Source: Bisporella sp. PMI_857 (Eukaryota > Ascomycota > Leotiomycetes > Helotiales > Helotiaceae). Taken from it: DNA of 64,000 nucleotides. A model generated the notes under the pieces. That model saw only the letters and a list, made by a program, of their open reading frames with translations. It ran no database searches and had not been told where the DNA came from. A program made the translations under genes and the position numbers. This document shows, one piece after another, positions 34,353-47,017 of this stretch. Within the stretch, counting starts at the first letter, position 1. Every line of letters begins with the position of its first letter. The stretch lies in the NCBI GenBank assembly GCA_021307315.1, contig JAJSPD010000010.1, positions 992,001-1,056,000 of the forward strand, in the 5' to 3' direction.

Positions 34353-35350
34353 GGCTAGATCCATATATTGTACGATCATGGGTTTCGGCCTCTTATTTCA
34401 CATGTATACTGTCTCGGGATCGGGTTATGGGGAGGTCTTTATTTGGCTTGCAGGCGTGGAATGTGTTGTACTGTGTATATATATCTATGAAGTTTCGCCT
34501 GCTAGCAGTTTTGCATAACTAGCGATTTCTGGTTCACTATGGTAATAACGGCGCAATTGAGACTACCATGGCTCTAACGACGACTTGATTCAGAGTGAGA
34601 AATATGAAGTATCGCAGAATTTAAACCCAACTCTCCCAGTGGTGATGCAATTTCATAGTTGATGAACTCTCAATGAGGATCAGTCAATCCTGTCTCTCAA
34701 GTTCAACTCCACACTTAAGTATATGAGGTCCTTTTGAAGTCTTTTAAGCACACATCGTTGTTGCCTTTAGCTGGTCTAAAATGGCTGAGGAAACGCCAGA
34801 GTGTTTCATCAGGGGAAGATCAGTTTTCGATGCTGTGAGATATTCCTTGGTAGGAAGGACAGGTCAGGGAGAAGGGAAGATTTGGGACATGGAGCCCGAA
34901 AGCCTCCAACATAAGTCTTGGACTGAAACCTTAGCCTCAAATAAGGAAGCGGTTATGCGCAACGTTGACTTTTTATTTCTCTAAATCTCCTATGTTTTAC
35001 GGTAACTTTCATAAACTGCATGGGAAGGCAAAGCTCACAGATACCTTGGTAGGAAATTATAGTACTCGAAGATATAGTTCAAAGTATCTTTAATTTTTGG
35101 TACACTCATACACTAATAGTACAATTTATGCCACCAAGCCCCCAAATAATCCGTAACAATGCAAAAGCTCCGCTGAAAAAATTCGTAAATCATGAATGGT
35201 ATTACCTCCCGGTACCTATCGGCTGTTGCTGGTATCCTCTATGAAAGCGATCAGAATCCGGCGACCGCGGTTCCGGACTGTGCCTGCCCAGTGGCAGGAG
35301 TTCGATGTTGTCCTACTCCTCATTAACACCGCACCATCACCGAAAGAAAC
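34353..35350. other. Convergent intergenic region, one weak small frame
   Basis: About 1 kb lies between convergent genes. A 67-codon plus frame at 34781-34984 has an ATG but no recognisable domain and is not supported as a gene. Confidence 0.45.
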
Positions 35351-36651
35351 TTAAAAAGCACGACCGGTGCCGTTGTGCACACCCACTTCATTGCTCACAT
35401 GTCTTTGCACCCCATCGTTGCCGGACTCCAGGTCGTTGCGGTTGGTCGGGATGGTCTGCCGGTTCTCCCCTTCCTTGGGTCCTACGTAGCTTCCGACTCC
35501 TACCCCGGCCCAGAAACTGCGGTGGCGGCTCCGGGGGCCCCAAGACCATCCTGCGCCTTGCCTGATGGGGAGATGATAAAATCTAAAGGCGAAGATAGAG
35601 GTGATAGTTCCGATGAGATAGCCAAATAATATGTCGAACCCATGGTGTCGGAAGTCCGAATACCGCGTCGATGCAATGTAGATGCTCGCAAACCAAGGGA
35701 CTATGGTGAGAACAAGTAGGTAAATGGGAGGCGCAGCGGCTTGATTCCGTGCACCAATTATTTTGTCGTCGTGTCCTGAACGCGCGAGCTCATGGTCTAT
35801 ATTAGAAGTTTCGGACTTGTCCGAACGTGATGTATTTTGTCGAGTCTGTAACCGGGAAGGGAATGCGGAGAGGTGTTGATTTTCGGGACTATAAGATGTG
35901 GGTGCAAGGTATGGGATCGTAGTAGCAAGTTTCGATGCGAGAAACAGGCTCAGGTATATGAGGCCACCAGCTGCAAATGAGGCATGTCCACTAGGATATG
36001 AACGGAAGCCATCGTCCAATATATCTTTGTCCGTATTTTTGCAGATGGCTGCTGAGACAAGATATAGCCCATTCACGCCCGGTTGAGATTGAATTCCCGG
36101 AAATCCTCCGATAATGTAATCATTGATGTTCGCAAGATCTGGTTGACAACGAGAAAGAAGATCAGGCTGTAAACGATTGTCAACTTCAGTCTTATACACT
36201 TGACTCCCCTCAGGACAATACTCACTCTTGGCTTTCCAAACAAATTCTTCATTCCTTGGGTGATTAAGAAAGCTGACCCAAGAGAAAGAGCTAGTCCAAG
36301 CCATCCAGTGTGCCATTCCCACAACTTTCTCTGCCATATCAATGATTTCGGCGCTGACCTAGGGACTGTTGGACCTGGAACAAGAACAATGGCCACAAAA
36401 AAGATAATGGCAGCAGGTATGATCAGCGCGTAGAGTCCAAGATATAATGTTGGGACCTTCTCCTTATTCACAAACGGATAGCTAATTTCGGGATTGACGA
36501 GAGAGAATGGTCGTTTGTTCGGAGAGATGACTGCGAGCCCGGCTCCTAGTCCAACAGCCGCTATTATTACCAGCCAGTCTATGATGTATGAAAGAACAAG
36601 CGCAATGGAAATCCGACCAGGGTTGACTCGAGACTTCAGGAAATTCGCCAT
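35351..36651 (-). CDS. PAP2-family lipid phosphate phosphatase (DPP1/LPP1-like)
   Basis: This integral membrane enzyme is predicted to remove phosphate from phosphatidate, diacylglycerol pyrophosphate or related lipids. Exons are 36651-36226 and 36166-35351, giving 413 residues. All three catalytic motifs are present: Kx6RP at residues 135-143 (KNLFGKPRP, completed across the 59 bp intron), PSGH at 200-203, and the third motif with R310, H316 and D320 (TRYSDFRHHGFD). Here Thr replaces the usual Ser before Arg. About six hydrophobic segments are visible, for example WLVIIAAVGLGAGLAVI and IYLLVLTIVPWFASIYIA. A long hydrophilic loop of about 50 residues, rich in Ser and Asn, lies between motifs 2 and 3. 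The C-terminal cytosolic tail is polar. Confidence 0.93.
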
Positions 36652-37857
36652 GGCGGAGAATCAATCTGGTGATGTCGCATTAAGCTTATTGATGTGGAGG
36701 ATGAGGTTTGGCATCAATTTGGGGAATGATAAAAAAAAAAATTAGAGGGAAGAGGCGGAGAAGAGTGGGCAGAGAAGAGTGTTTTATTAATATTAGGGTA
36801 GAGGGTGCGGGAGTGTTTGAGAATGAAAAAGAGGAGTTCCCTGGGAGTCTTGGACGAAGATCCCAAGAAGGCTGTGCAAGAAAGGAAACCCACCACGCGA
36901 GCACCATGAAATGCCGGCCACACCAGAAAGCGCCTCAATCCTTGGGCGCGTCTACGAATGAACGGGAAGACCTGCAGCCAGAAAATACTTGAACGCGCAA
37001 TCCTTTTTACTTTTTGAGCGACCAGAGGCAAAAAACACCAATGAAGCTTACTTTGTGTCTCGTATTTTGCTTCTCTACCTAGATATTACATTACGCTGCT
37101 GTTGGACAACATGCTAAAGGACCACATCAGCTGGTTCCCCGCTCCAACGATGTTGGTGTTGGACCCTATTTACTCTAGCTCTGACAGTGAGGCATTCCTG
37201 ACACTGGGAGCACCAAAATAGTTCTGCAACATCCTAACCTGATCCCAACAAAGCTGGGACGACTATTAATACGTAAGTCACAATAACAAGGACATTCTTA
37301 GAAGCATAATAAATATACCATTCCTGCTTATTTTATTTATTTATTTTAAAATCTGCTCCCACCTCGGCTTGCCTCGAGCATATAGTACCGTACAGGAACT
37401 CCAGTAGAGGACATTAGTAAGTGAGGTTACCTTGTGTTCGGTTCAATCGTCCCAAGAAATGCTCCAGGGGCTTCGCGGATGGGATGATGATGACTGCAGC
37501 AGCAGGGCAAATCAACATGGACACACCAGGGGCAGCTGCCGAAGATCTTCCCAAGGGAGGATTCAAGAGATGCAATTGGATTGACGTTTTAAGGTTGCTC
37601 TAATGTGGGGACCCGGGAAAAAAAAGAACAATCGGAGCTTTACAGTAACGTCATGGCATATGAGTCGTGAAATTCGTCACTGGCAGGCATATATAGACTT
37701 CCTCATGCCCTGAGGAAACATGCAATACATGAGTAAATCGTGCGGTTGACGTCTTTGATTTATTTAGTAATAGGGTGGATTTCGTGATTTCTAATCAAAC
37801 TTGCGATCATTAGCTTGAAATCATTTATTGTCTTGCTTGCTTGTCCCTTCTCCTAAC
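36652..37857. promoter_or_regulatory. Divergent promoter, lipid phosphatase / aldo-keto reductase
   Basis: This 1.2 kb gap has a GA-rich stretch near 36730-36850 next to the phosphatase start and an AT-rich stretch near 37320-37350. No gene is recognised. Confidence 0.45.
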
Positions 37858-39095
37858 ATGTTTTCTCGTGCAACTCATCTTTCCGCCGCATTCTCAAGAC
37901 TTTCCTTTCAAAAGTTATATTTACGCAAGATGACCACCGCAAAGCTTAACACTGGTGCCTCTATTCCAGCCCTTGGTTTTGGGACTTGGCAAGGTACACC
38001 AGCAATCCCCATTTCCGTACCAACGTCTTTTTCCAAATGATGGTGCTGACATATAGATCACCTGTAGACAAGGATGACCAGTTTGCTGCTGTCCAAGAAG
38101 CCTTGAAGGCGGGATATAGACATATTGATACTGCAAGGGGTAAGTCGATTAAATTCTCAGACCAGATCGGGTTCATGTGAACCTGACTTATAAAGCGTGC
38201 TATGCTTGTACACTTGCGTCAGCATCTATACTGACATGCTTGACATAGTTTATGGCACGGAGCCAGCGGTCGGAAAGGCAATCAAGGAAAGCGGTATTCC
38301 AAGATCAGAGCTTTTCGTCACTACGAAGCTGTGGAACAATAGCCACAAACCCGAGGATGTCGAAATTGCCCTGGATGCATCCTTGAAAGATCTTGAATTG
38401 GACTATGTTGACTTATACCTGATGCATTGGCCTGTCGCTTTCAAACCAGGCGATGAATTGTTTCCGAAGAACAAAGACGGTAAGAACGAAATTGCAGATA
38501 TCTCATATCTGGATACTTGGAAGGCACTCGAGAAGGTGGTCAAGACTGGTAAGACAAAGGCCATTGGTGTCTCTAATTTCTCTAAGGGTGAGATTGAGAC
38601 GTTGTTGGAGAAGGGTACCATTGTGCCAGCGGTACATCAAATTGAACAACATCCTTGGCTGCAACAGAATGAATTCGTTGAGTGGCACAAAAGCAAGGAT
38701 ATTCATATTACGCATTACTCACCATTTGGCAACCAAAATGAAATCTATGATGCTGGCAAGAATCTAGGAAAGCTAATCGTAAGATATGTTCTATTTTCTT
38801 AAACTATTTACGAATGTACCTGGGAAGCTAATACGATTTCCAGGAGGATCCCGTTCTCGTTGAAATTGGGAAGAAGCATAAAAAGACTGGAGCGCATGTT
38901 GCGCTAGCATGGGGTATCACCCGAGGCCATTCAGTACTTCCAAAGTCAAAGACTCCTTCAAGGATAAAGGCAAACTTAGAAGGAGACTTCAAGCTCGATA
39001 AAGAGGACATAGACAAAATCGCGACCATCGACAAGAACCTACGATTCAACAATCCAAGTGAATCGTTTGGCTACAAGTTCTATTCTGATCTCTAG
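37858..39095 (+). CDS. Aldo-keto reductase (GCY1/aldehyde reductase type)
   Basis: This is an NADPH-dependent aldehyde or polyol reductase. Exons are 37858-37993, 38068-38139, 38249-38778 and 38844-39095, giving 329 residues. The catalytic tetrad is present as D66 (HIDTA), Y71 (VYGTEPAVG), K96 (TTKLWN) and H129 (LYLMHWP). Further signatures are AIGVSNFSKGEIETLL, QIEQHPWLQQ and VLPKSKTPSRIKANL. A second in-frame ATG at residue 25 (MTTAKLNTGASIPALGFGTW) begins the standard family N-terminus. The 24 residues before it are basic and hydroxylated without acids and may be a mitochondrial presequence. The exact substrate cannot be read from the sequence. Confidence 0.93.
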
Positions 39096-41351
39096 GCGTC
39101 AGATAATCATTGTACTTAAGCCCCCGGGTATTCTCATACGAACGTAAGTGTCAATGGAGAAGACCAATAAACATATCCTGTACGCGATTTAACATTTTCA
39201 ACGCTGCTCCATGTGATATTGGATGCGGTATTTGAGATATAATGATGCTCAGTACACACCGCGGCTTACACTTATTTACCTAGGGGTATACTTGCCGCAA
39301 TAATGCCTTTACCCCTCTATCATTCTCTTCTTATAGATTATTCACTTGCAATTGCACGATGTATCCTGTTCGCTTCTGTAACCCCTATCGAAGCACCAGA
39401 CTGGTCACGAAAAGCATGGGTTCAAGCAGCAAATCTCCATTTCATCCCTACCTCCCATCTATTAGATACTGTAGCCTTACAGCTAGTAACAAATCCACCC
39501 TGCAGTGTGATCTGCTACTCACAAATGACTGAGTGTTGCAGCTCGGCAGCTTCCCAGTTCTTGTATGGTCCAAATTATGATGCAAATAAGTCTCCACCCG
39601 AAGTACCACATCTGCTATTCCAAGACTACAAGTTGGTTGAGCACTGTGTGGTGGTAGTGGGATATATAACTGCCTCGTGCCTAGCGATATTGCTCTGGCA
39701 TTTGATGGGGCATCTAGAATTACACGAGCCATATCTTGGGTCTCCTCAACTAGCACAACGCAAAAAGCTACCGTCTTTGTAATTGGCAACAACAATTGTG
39801 CTTGGAGCTGGAGAGGAACTTACCAACTTCAAGCACTTATCAATCGAAAGGCGGATGATGAATCGATCACTCAGCGCCGCCGTGCTCATGTTTGATCGAG
39901 CGAGTCCCGCAATCTAGGATTCAACCAGACAAAAGCCTCAAGAAAACACAGAAATCTACGCAATAGTGGCCACAGGTAGCGCTTCATACTTAGCCTTACG
40001 TAGACCTTTGCAGACTTATGTCCGCTCAACAAAAAAAAAGCGAGACGCATAAGAACGAAATGGCACTTCGTACTATCCTCGGGGAATTTCCAAGCTATGC
40101 GGCCTCCGTATTCATTGTGCAGCGTTACTTGTGGCTCCGAGAAAGACACATAAGATCTGGGATACCATATCGTTCAGTTTGTGTGATGCTTTGCAACTAT
40201 CACCGTTCCACGGCTTTCCTAGTACAGGAATCGGACACTTAAGACTATCTGCATGGTGGTCCATCTTAGAAACAAAGCTCAAGGAATATTTTCGATAATA
40301 TATTATCTGAAATACATCTAGCGGTAAGCAACTTCCTCGCCATTGGCGGCGACATTCATGAGCAGACGGCAAATATATTATTAGAATATATGCTCCATAC
40401 TATCTCTACATAGGTAGGTATATAAGGCGGTGAATGCTTGGGTAACCCGAAACGTAACTGATATAAGAGCGCTTGATTCTATGCCGAAAATTGATTCAGG
40501 TTGATTGCTATCACGTTGAGTATCTTCTGATTGTACGTTAGCTTCGCGAAAGGGATGCTTAAATACGAATGTCTTCAGGATTTTTTTAGGGGGTATATTT
40601 TTGTCCCTCAAGGTTAGATACATTTAAGTTGTGGTTATTTTGTATGAAGCCGCATCCAAATTAAAACCAAAACATAATAGAGTCTATAATGCTGAACTAG
40701 CGAATAATCTAAGAGATAATCGAATAGTAGATCTTTCATAAGTTCTTTGGTTATGTATGCAAAATGTTCGTATCATAGCTCCAGAGTTCTCACGGACTTA
40801 CCATAAATATGCATGGAAGATTGGCGCTGGTCACTACAAACAAGTAGAGCAAACTTAGCAATTCTAATCACCTGGGGTTACAGTATTGTGAACATAGAAG
40901 CCTTAACTCATGTCGAACTATTTCTGAGACTTTCCTAACTAAGATTTCATGTTTTGTGAAGCTTAGATTTCCTTGAATACTGATGTGCGCCAGGTCAGCC
41001 TCCAATAGAGACTACCAAACTTAGATGCATCTTGGCTCAATTTCAACCTCAGAATATCTCCAATAATCTAAAGCAGAAGGAAATCTAAATAACCAGTGAA
41101 TGCTGTTTTGTTATGGTTTTTCCGTATCCATCGTTTTGGAGGTCTTTGCAAATAGGGGTCATTTCGAGTAATTCCTTGGCGCCTTGTTAGCTAGCCTCGC
41201 TAGATTTACCCCTCCAGCCTTCCAGCGTTTATCAATCTCGACCATCAAAAACACCGCCTCGCGAGCCTCACAACGTTGGCCCTACTCGCAAACTGCCTAG
41301 AAGCTAGCAGAGCATAGTATGAACTAGTGCTGAAGGTCATATAATTCTATC
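39096..41351. other. 2.3 kb intergenic region, nothing supported
   Basis: This gap precedes casein kinase 2 beta. Overlapping frames at 39303-39782 (plus, 159 codons) and 39448-39795 (minus) show no domains or family resemblance. The part from 40.4 to 41.1 kb is AT-rich. The last 130 bp before the CK2 beta start are C/T-rich, as in a fungal 5' leader. Confidence 0.5.
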
Positions 41352-42740
41352 ATGGACGACTTCAACAGCGAAACCGATAGCGACTACACCAGCTACTGGA
41401 GAGACTGGGTAAGTTAGGCCTTTCCGTTACACTTTGCGCCTCGACCTGGAGGAAGGAACTATGTGAAGTTGTGAAGATGATCAGCTGGGAGAAGGGCTTC
41501 AACCATGGTGCCTATCCTTGCGAAAAGTTCCGACTATCCCAAACCTTCAGCATATCCTATTCGCACGTCTTCCGATCACACCAATATCGACCTTGATGGA
41601 TACTATTTAGTGTATCATGGCTAGGAGTATGAACATAATCGACAGATTTGGGGAGATGTATACTTTGTCGAACCCCCTCCAATGTCAACGTTGTATGCCG
41701 AGCAAAAAGTGTCACAGACATTACACCGCGCCTGTTAACCAGGTCGACCGGATTCAATGCTGGCCGACATCACCCTTCTGGCATTTTGAACCTTTTAAAG
41801 CGTCTCAAGTTAGGAGGCTTTCAGATGTGCACCAATTTTGTGAGAGCTATTTACTGATTCGGTTTCGTTTTAGTTTATATCCTCTCGGGGCAACGAATAT
41901 TTTTGCGAGATCGATGAAGATTACCTCACGGACAGATTCAACTTGACAGGGCTCAATACAGAAGTTCAGTACTACCAGTATGCGCTAGATCTGGTCACCG
42001 ATGTAAGTAGATTCACAATATTATGCCTTAGGGCAGCTGAAGGATCACCATCAAGCATGTGCTAAATGCAAAACTTCAGGTATTTGACCTTGACTGCGAC
42101 GATGAGATGAGAGAGACAATTGAAAAAAGTGCGAGACACCTATATGGATTAGTACACGCAAGATACATTGTTACAACGAGAGGTCTGGCAAAGATGGTCA
42201 GTTCGTCTTCAGATTCACGCCCTATATTACTGACATGGACGCAAGCTTGAAAAGTACAAGAAAGCAGACTTTGGAAAGTGCCCACGAGTTATGTGCAAAT
42301 CACATCCATTGTTACCCATGGGGCAATCAGACAATCCCAACGTCAAGGCAGTCAAGCTTTACTGTGCCCGGTGTGAAGATATTTACAATCCCAAATCTTC
42401 CCGGCACTCTGCTATAGATGGCGCATACTTCGGCACCTCATTCCATAACATTATCTTCCAAGTCTATCCAGCCCTGATCCCTACAAAGAGCGTTGATCGA
42501 TATATTCCTCGTATTTACGGATTTAAGGTACATGCGCCAGCAACCTTAATACGTTGGCAACATGGCGAGAGAGACGACCTACGAAAGCGTTTGAGGAAAC
42601 TAGAGATAGAAAGCGGCTTCAAAGATGACGACGGGGAGATCGATGCGGAAGATTCAGAAGAGGAGGAACAAGACGACGATGCTGAGATCTTAGAGAATAG
42701 AGAAATGCAAGGTAGTGAGCTAGTCGTCAATCATGGATAG
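41352..42740 (+). CDS. CKB1: Casein kinase 2 regulatory subunit beta
   Basis: This is the regulatory subunit of the tetrameric CK2 kinase. The model has four exons, 41352-41408, 41874-42002, 42080-42196 and 42246-42740, giving 265 residues. The acidic N-terminus [19 protein letters not shown] joins across the first intron to [18 protein letters not shown], a signature of the family. The zinc-binding dimer domain has CPRVMC and [10 protein letters not shown]. The block [15 protein letters not shown] and the C-terminal helix are conserved. The C-terminus is an acidic tail. The first intron is 465 bp, far longer than the others here (77 and 49 bp), but the protein joins perfectly without extra residues. 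Yeast has two beta genes; this resembles the canonical one, so the symbol is by analogy. Confidence 0.95.
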
Positions 42741-43166
42741 GTGTTGAGGAGCATGCCACGGATTTTCTGTTGTGGTTTAGTGATGAATTGCACTGCTAGG
42801 CGTTGGAGCATGGATGGATTTCCCAGGCGTTTCGTGACTACCTTGCGGCCGTGAGCTTGTCGCCAAATAGAACGTAGTGTTATAACATCTTTGGATTTGT
42901 AATCGCCTGGGTGACCTGGATATAGTGACTGTGAAATCGATTGCAAAACGGCATGAAGGGGCCTTGCCGAAAAAGAGACTACCATATTCTTGGCCCCAAC
43001 CAAATTGGCTACGGTATGGAAAAAGAAATTGATCTGTTTTGCATAAAGTCTTCACCATTTGCGCTAGGTTTTACATAATCCTAAACTGCTATTCAATTTT
43101 TGGCCTCGCTATTTCCCCAAGTCGATTCCTAACGCCTTGCAATACTGCATGTCCTATAACTTTTAT
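42741..43166. other. Convergent 3' region of CK2 beta and RIC1
   Basis: 426 bp lie between convergent stop codons, with only antisense shadow frames. Confidence 0.45.
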
Positions 43167-46100
43167 CTATTCAATTGGCGTTGAAAAATAGTCACCCTGA
43201 GTGCTGGCGCTTCGTGGACTTCTGCTGCCGCTACTCGATCTGTCATCATCATCATTGTCGGCTCTCCCATTGGTGGCCTGTGTTGAAATCCTTTTCCTTT
43301 GTGGTACCTGGAGCTTTGTACCTTGAAAATTAAACCCAGCTGGTGGTCGCTCATTGTGGGGACTTCGTAGATTGACCTGCTCCAGTGCATCTATAAGCGT
43401 GGCTCCTGTATCATCCAACGCTGTTAGGAATCGTGCAAGCTCTTTGCACAGTTCCCAATCTTCCTCATCTTTCGCCAGTAATAGTAAACGAATCAGCTGT
43501 TCTGAGCTGGAACTAAACTCTTCAAATGTGTGCAGAATCAAGAGGTAGCCTCCAGCCGTCTTCAGTGAGCCTTTTTGAAGGGATTCTTCGAATAGCTCTT
43601 GGGGTGGTGGTAGATAGGCGAAAAGTGTACGCCACGACCGCACTTCTGTTTTGCGTGTACATTGTACCACAATATCTAGATATTGTGGAAATGAAGATAA
43701 GAATGAGAGAACGCCAGGAAGTAGAGCTGTCTCTGGAGGCGGTGCTGAGTCGACTTCTTCGTCAAGGACGTTATGAAGTAGTATCTCTAGCGAGTGCGCA
43801 AAATATTCGAGAGCCTTGTATTGGTGTGCAATATGTAATGCTGCAGACGAATCATACCGCGATAGATGATGTTGCAGTACTTGAGGAATGAACAGATGAG
43901 TCTACAAAAATTAGATATATACAATATACGATCAATGTACATACCCTCATTGCAAACCTGAAAAAGGAGAAATTCACATCGCGTCTTTGCACAATCTCAG
44001 GCTCGAGCCCAAGAAGGATTCCCTTTCCTAACAAAACTGATAGAGGATAGAAGTCAACTGGTATCGAAACAAGGGGTGGGAGCTCTCGACCAAGATCTGA
44101 AGGTGCCGCTTGGAGCACATCTTGCACTTCGGGCCACACTTTAACATCATTTCCATCAAAAATCCACAAGGAGTCTCTAAGCCCATTCCCCTCAATTGTA
44201 GAAGGCTCGCCTTCACTTGGTCCATTTTCTGTGAGCAAATCTCGTGGAGGGCTGGAAAATGGCTGATCTCTCATCAGAGCATAATATTCAACGTTATTCG
44301 CGATGACTCGCATGTCATACTTCAGTTTCTGCTCCTCATTTATAGATGGTTGTAGAAGGACTAACTTCCCGTCAACGAGAAAGAGCACGGTGGCTACAGC
44401 GACATCCTGTGACGGGTCACCTTCCAAAAGCTGATCATCTGGTAATATCCAGCTAAGACCCCTAACTCTTGCGGGCGACCTTACTATGCCATGAAATGCA
44501 ATCTGGCCGACCTGGACAAGCTGTACAACTCCAGATACCGTTGTGAAGATATAATGGTAGAGCAGATTATCATAAGTGTATACCAGTAGCGAGTCTTCAC
44601 CAGACGGAGTAATGAGAACGACTGGTGCAGGCAGTACTTGTACATGCAACATCAAAGAACTGTCTAATGCAGCTTCACGGGAGAAGAGCCGTACCTCGAA
44701 CGAATCTCCGGCCTCAACAGCAGCCACAAGAATATGCTGATGCCAGCATAATCCTCCTCGAACCTGAAACTCGTTCTCCATGTTCTCATTCACAAAGGTT
44801 TTCCATCTGCCACTATTAACACTGTAATGGGCGAGGCCACGGCGACCAGCAACAGCGACATATCTACCGTCAGCAGATATTGCAGCGCAGCGCATAGGCC
44901 ATTGATCAACTAGATAACTCGAGGGGATCTGCGCGTTGTGCCACAAAGACGATTCAGCTGATATCGTTGTCAAATCCGGAAGGTCATAACCTCGATATAC
45001 CATGAGGCTTGAGGTGGTTTGGAGTAGGGTACGAGATATGTTGGCTGAGGCATAGCATCCAGTGACAGCGCTCCGGGCCATTTCTATTGTCCACAATCGA
45101 TCGTCTAGCTGGCCGATCAGAAGCATCTCTGAACCTCCACCCAGCCAAGAAGCTTCGCTGATGCCATTCAGCCAACCCTCCTCATGCTCTTCTGAAGTAT
45201 TCCCATCTGCACCGAAACTAGTGGCGCCAGCTTTGCCATACACACTCCACATTGCCCAGCCTTTCTCATAACCGGCAAACAGACAATACCCATCGGGGGA
45301 ATATATTAGGCATGTCAGACGTCCAGATGTTTGCTCAGATACGGTCAATCTATGTACGTGTGAGCGCGGAATGTTTCCCACATAATCTCTTGCGGTATAA
45401 ACATGAATTGACCCATCAGCACATCCTACACCTATGAGAGAAAATCGAGCATTGATCGCTGCCTTGACAGCATATAGCTGGGTATTATTTGGACTGTGGA
45501 AACAGTAGCCTCTAAATAGCCTCTGCGGGCCGTCATTTTCTTTATGTTTAGACATTCTTTGCACGGCGTATGCGCGACCGTCGCTCGTAATCCATGTTGA
45601 CAGGTTCATAGGTCTATCGTGAATCATTTCCGTTACACTTGTTTTTTTGGGTAACCATTCCATTCTGCTGAGCAACTCCGTACTTGTCTGCTGTCCTGCG
45701 CTGTCTGGAGTCCAGCGAATGCATTGAACTGCGGCTGGCTTTTGTGTTGCAACTACAAGTTCGTCGTCCAAGGCTAACGCTTTCCCAATGCCTGCATCGA
45801 CCTTGATAACCATTCTAAACCGCACACTAATTTCTCTTACACCACCACCTTCACCAGGTCCCCATAGTATTCTGTCTCCTCCTTGACTTCTTGCTCCGCT
45901 AAAATTACTTGGTCGCCGTGTTTGTCCACTAGTATGATTCGAGAAACGTGGTTTATAGACTTGCGCATTTGGATCTGTAGCCAGAGAGTACGTAATAAGA
46001 TAGCCATGGCTGGTTTGAACGACAAATATAGCCGAGTCTGGCCTCACGAGAAGCGAAGTATTTGAGCCATAAGTATCTAAAGACTTCTGAGACCTCACTA

Positions 46101-46573
46101 CGACAGCCAAAATAGCAGTTGGCTGTACCCAATTAGTGACTCTCCAGGACTTGTGCAGATGATCTGACCTTTGTTTGCCATATTGTGAGTGATGTCTCTG
46201 TGATGACAGCAAAGAGGTGGCCAGTTCTAGATACTCTTAACGCTAGCAGAGGTTCTGTTTCTAACGCATCGAGAGTTGCTCCAGGTAGGGCAATGTTTTG
46301 CCCAGTCAGTCTTGTGGACAGACGACGGTGAGGTTCAAACTGCTCCACAGGCTGTATACCTGGAGTGACTGGAGGTGTAGAAGCTTCGGGTGTCGGTTCC
46401 AATCCACCATCCGATTTCTCTTCGGACACAATACTCGGTGCATTTAGCAATGACCCACTACCCTCAGTTGTCTCACGCGATTCGGCATCATCGTCGGACT
46501 CAATAACCTGTTCCTTCTTCGCTTTACGTTTGCTTGCTGCATATATTCGGGGGGCTCCAATGGGCCAGTACAT
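43167..46573 (-). CDS. RIC1: RIC1, subunit of the Ric1-Rgp1 Golgi GEF
   Basis: RIC1 with RGP1 activates the Rab Ypt6 for retrograde transport to the late Golgi. The model has three exons, 46573-46169, 46122-43945 and 43901-43167, giving 1105 residues, the usual size. The N-terminus MYWPIGAPRIYAASKR is typical, followed by a low-complexity insert. Then comes the start of the beta-propeller (LALRVSRTGHLFAVITETSL, joined to PTAILAVVVRSQKSLDTYG). WD40-like segments fill the N-terminal half. The RIC1 domain in the C-terminal third includes LPGVLSFLSSFPQYLDIVVQCTRKTE-type sequence, with VVQCTRKTEVRSWRTLFAYL as the best-kept part. The introns are very short, 46 and 43 bp. It is divergent from THO3. 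Confidence 0.94.
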
Positions 46574-47017
46574 TGGCTATGCGACACGGCCGGACGCCTC
46601 ATTCGTAGATGGCACAGCAATGGTACGAAAGCAAGCCCAAAGGTGAATCTTGCGTTGGACCAGAAAGAGGTTATAATGAGCCTGATCGCAAAGGTTGACA
46701 GCTGTAGCTACGAAGGTTGATATCTAGGCGAATGGGCTGGTCCCTGACGGTGATGACAGAAGTGTGGCTGAGATCGACGGGTCTTGGCGCGAACTTCAAG
46801 CTCCCCTATCCATTTTACCATATTAAGGTATATTCCGACCGAAGCATTCATTAGATTGAGCCAATTGCTCCCATTCCTTCATACTCAGGAGGCTTTGCTT
46901 TTGTTTGCTGAATACCTATCGTATATGACTCAATGCAGCTCTGACATCTGCCTTTCATGAATATCTCATCTCTGAAGGCTTCCACAAGAACCCTTTCAAA
47001 ATTGGCTTAAGCACAAA
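46574..47017. promoter_or_regulatory. Divergent RIC1/THO3 promoter
   Basis: 444 bp separate the two start codons. No specific motif is asserted. Confidence 0.4.

Noticed and set aside
34781..34984. 67-codon plus frame between HMG-box and phosphatase genes
   Set aside because: It has an ATG but no recognisable domain, no intron signals that extend it and no family resemblance.
39303..39795. Overlapping 159-codon plus and 115-codon minus frames
   Set aside because: Two long frames on opposite strands of the same DNA with no domains are most likely chance. RNA-seq would settle it.
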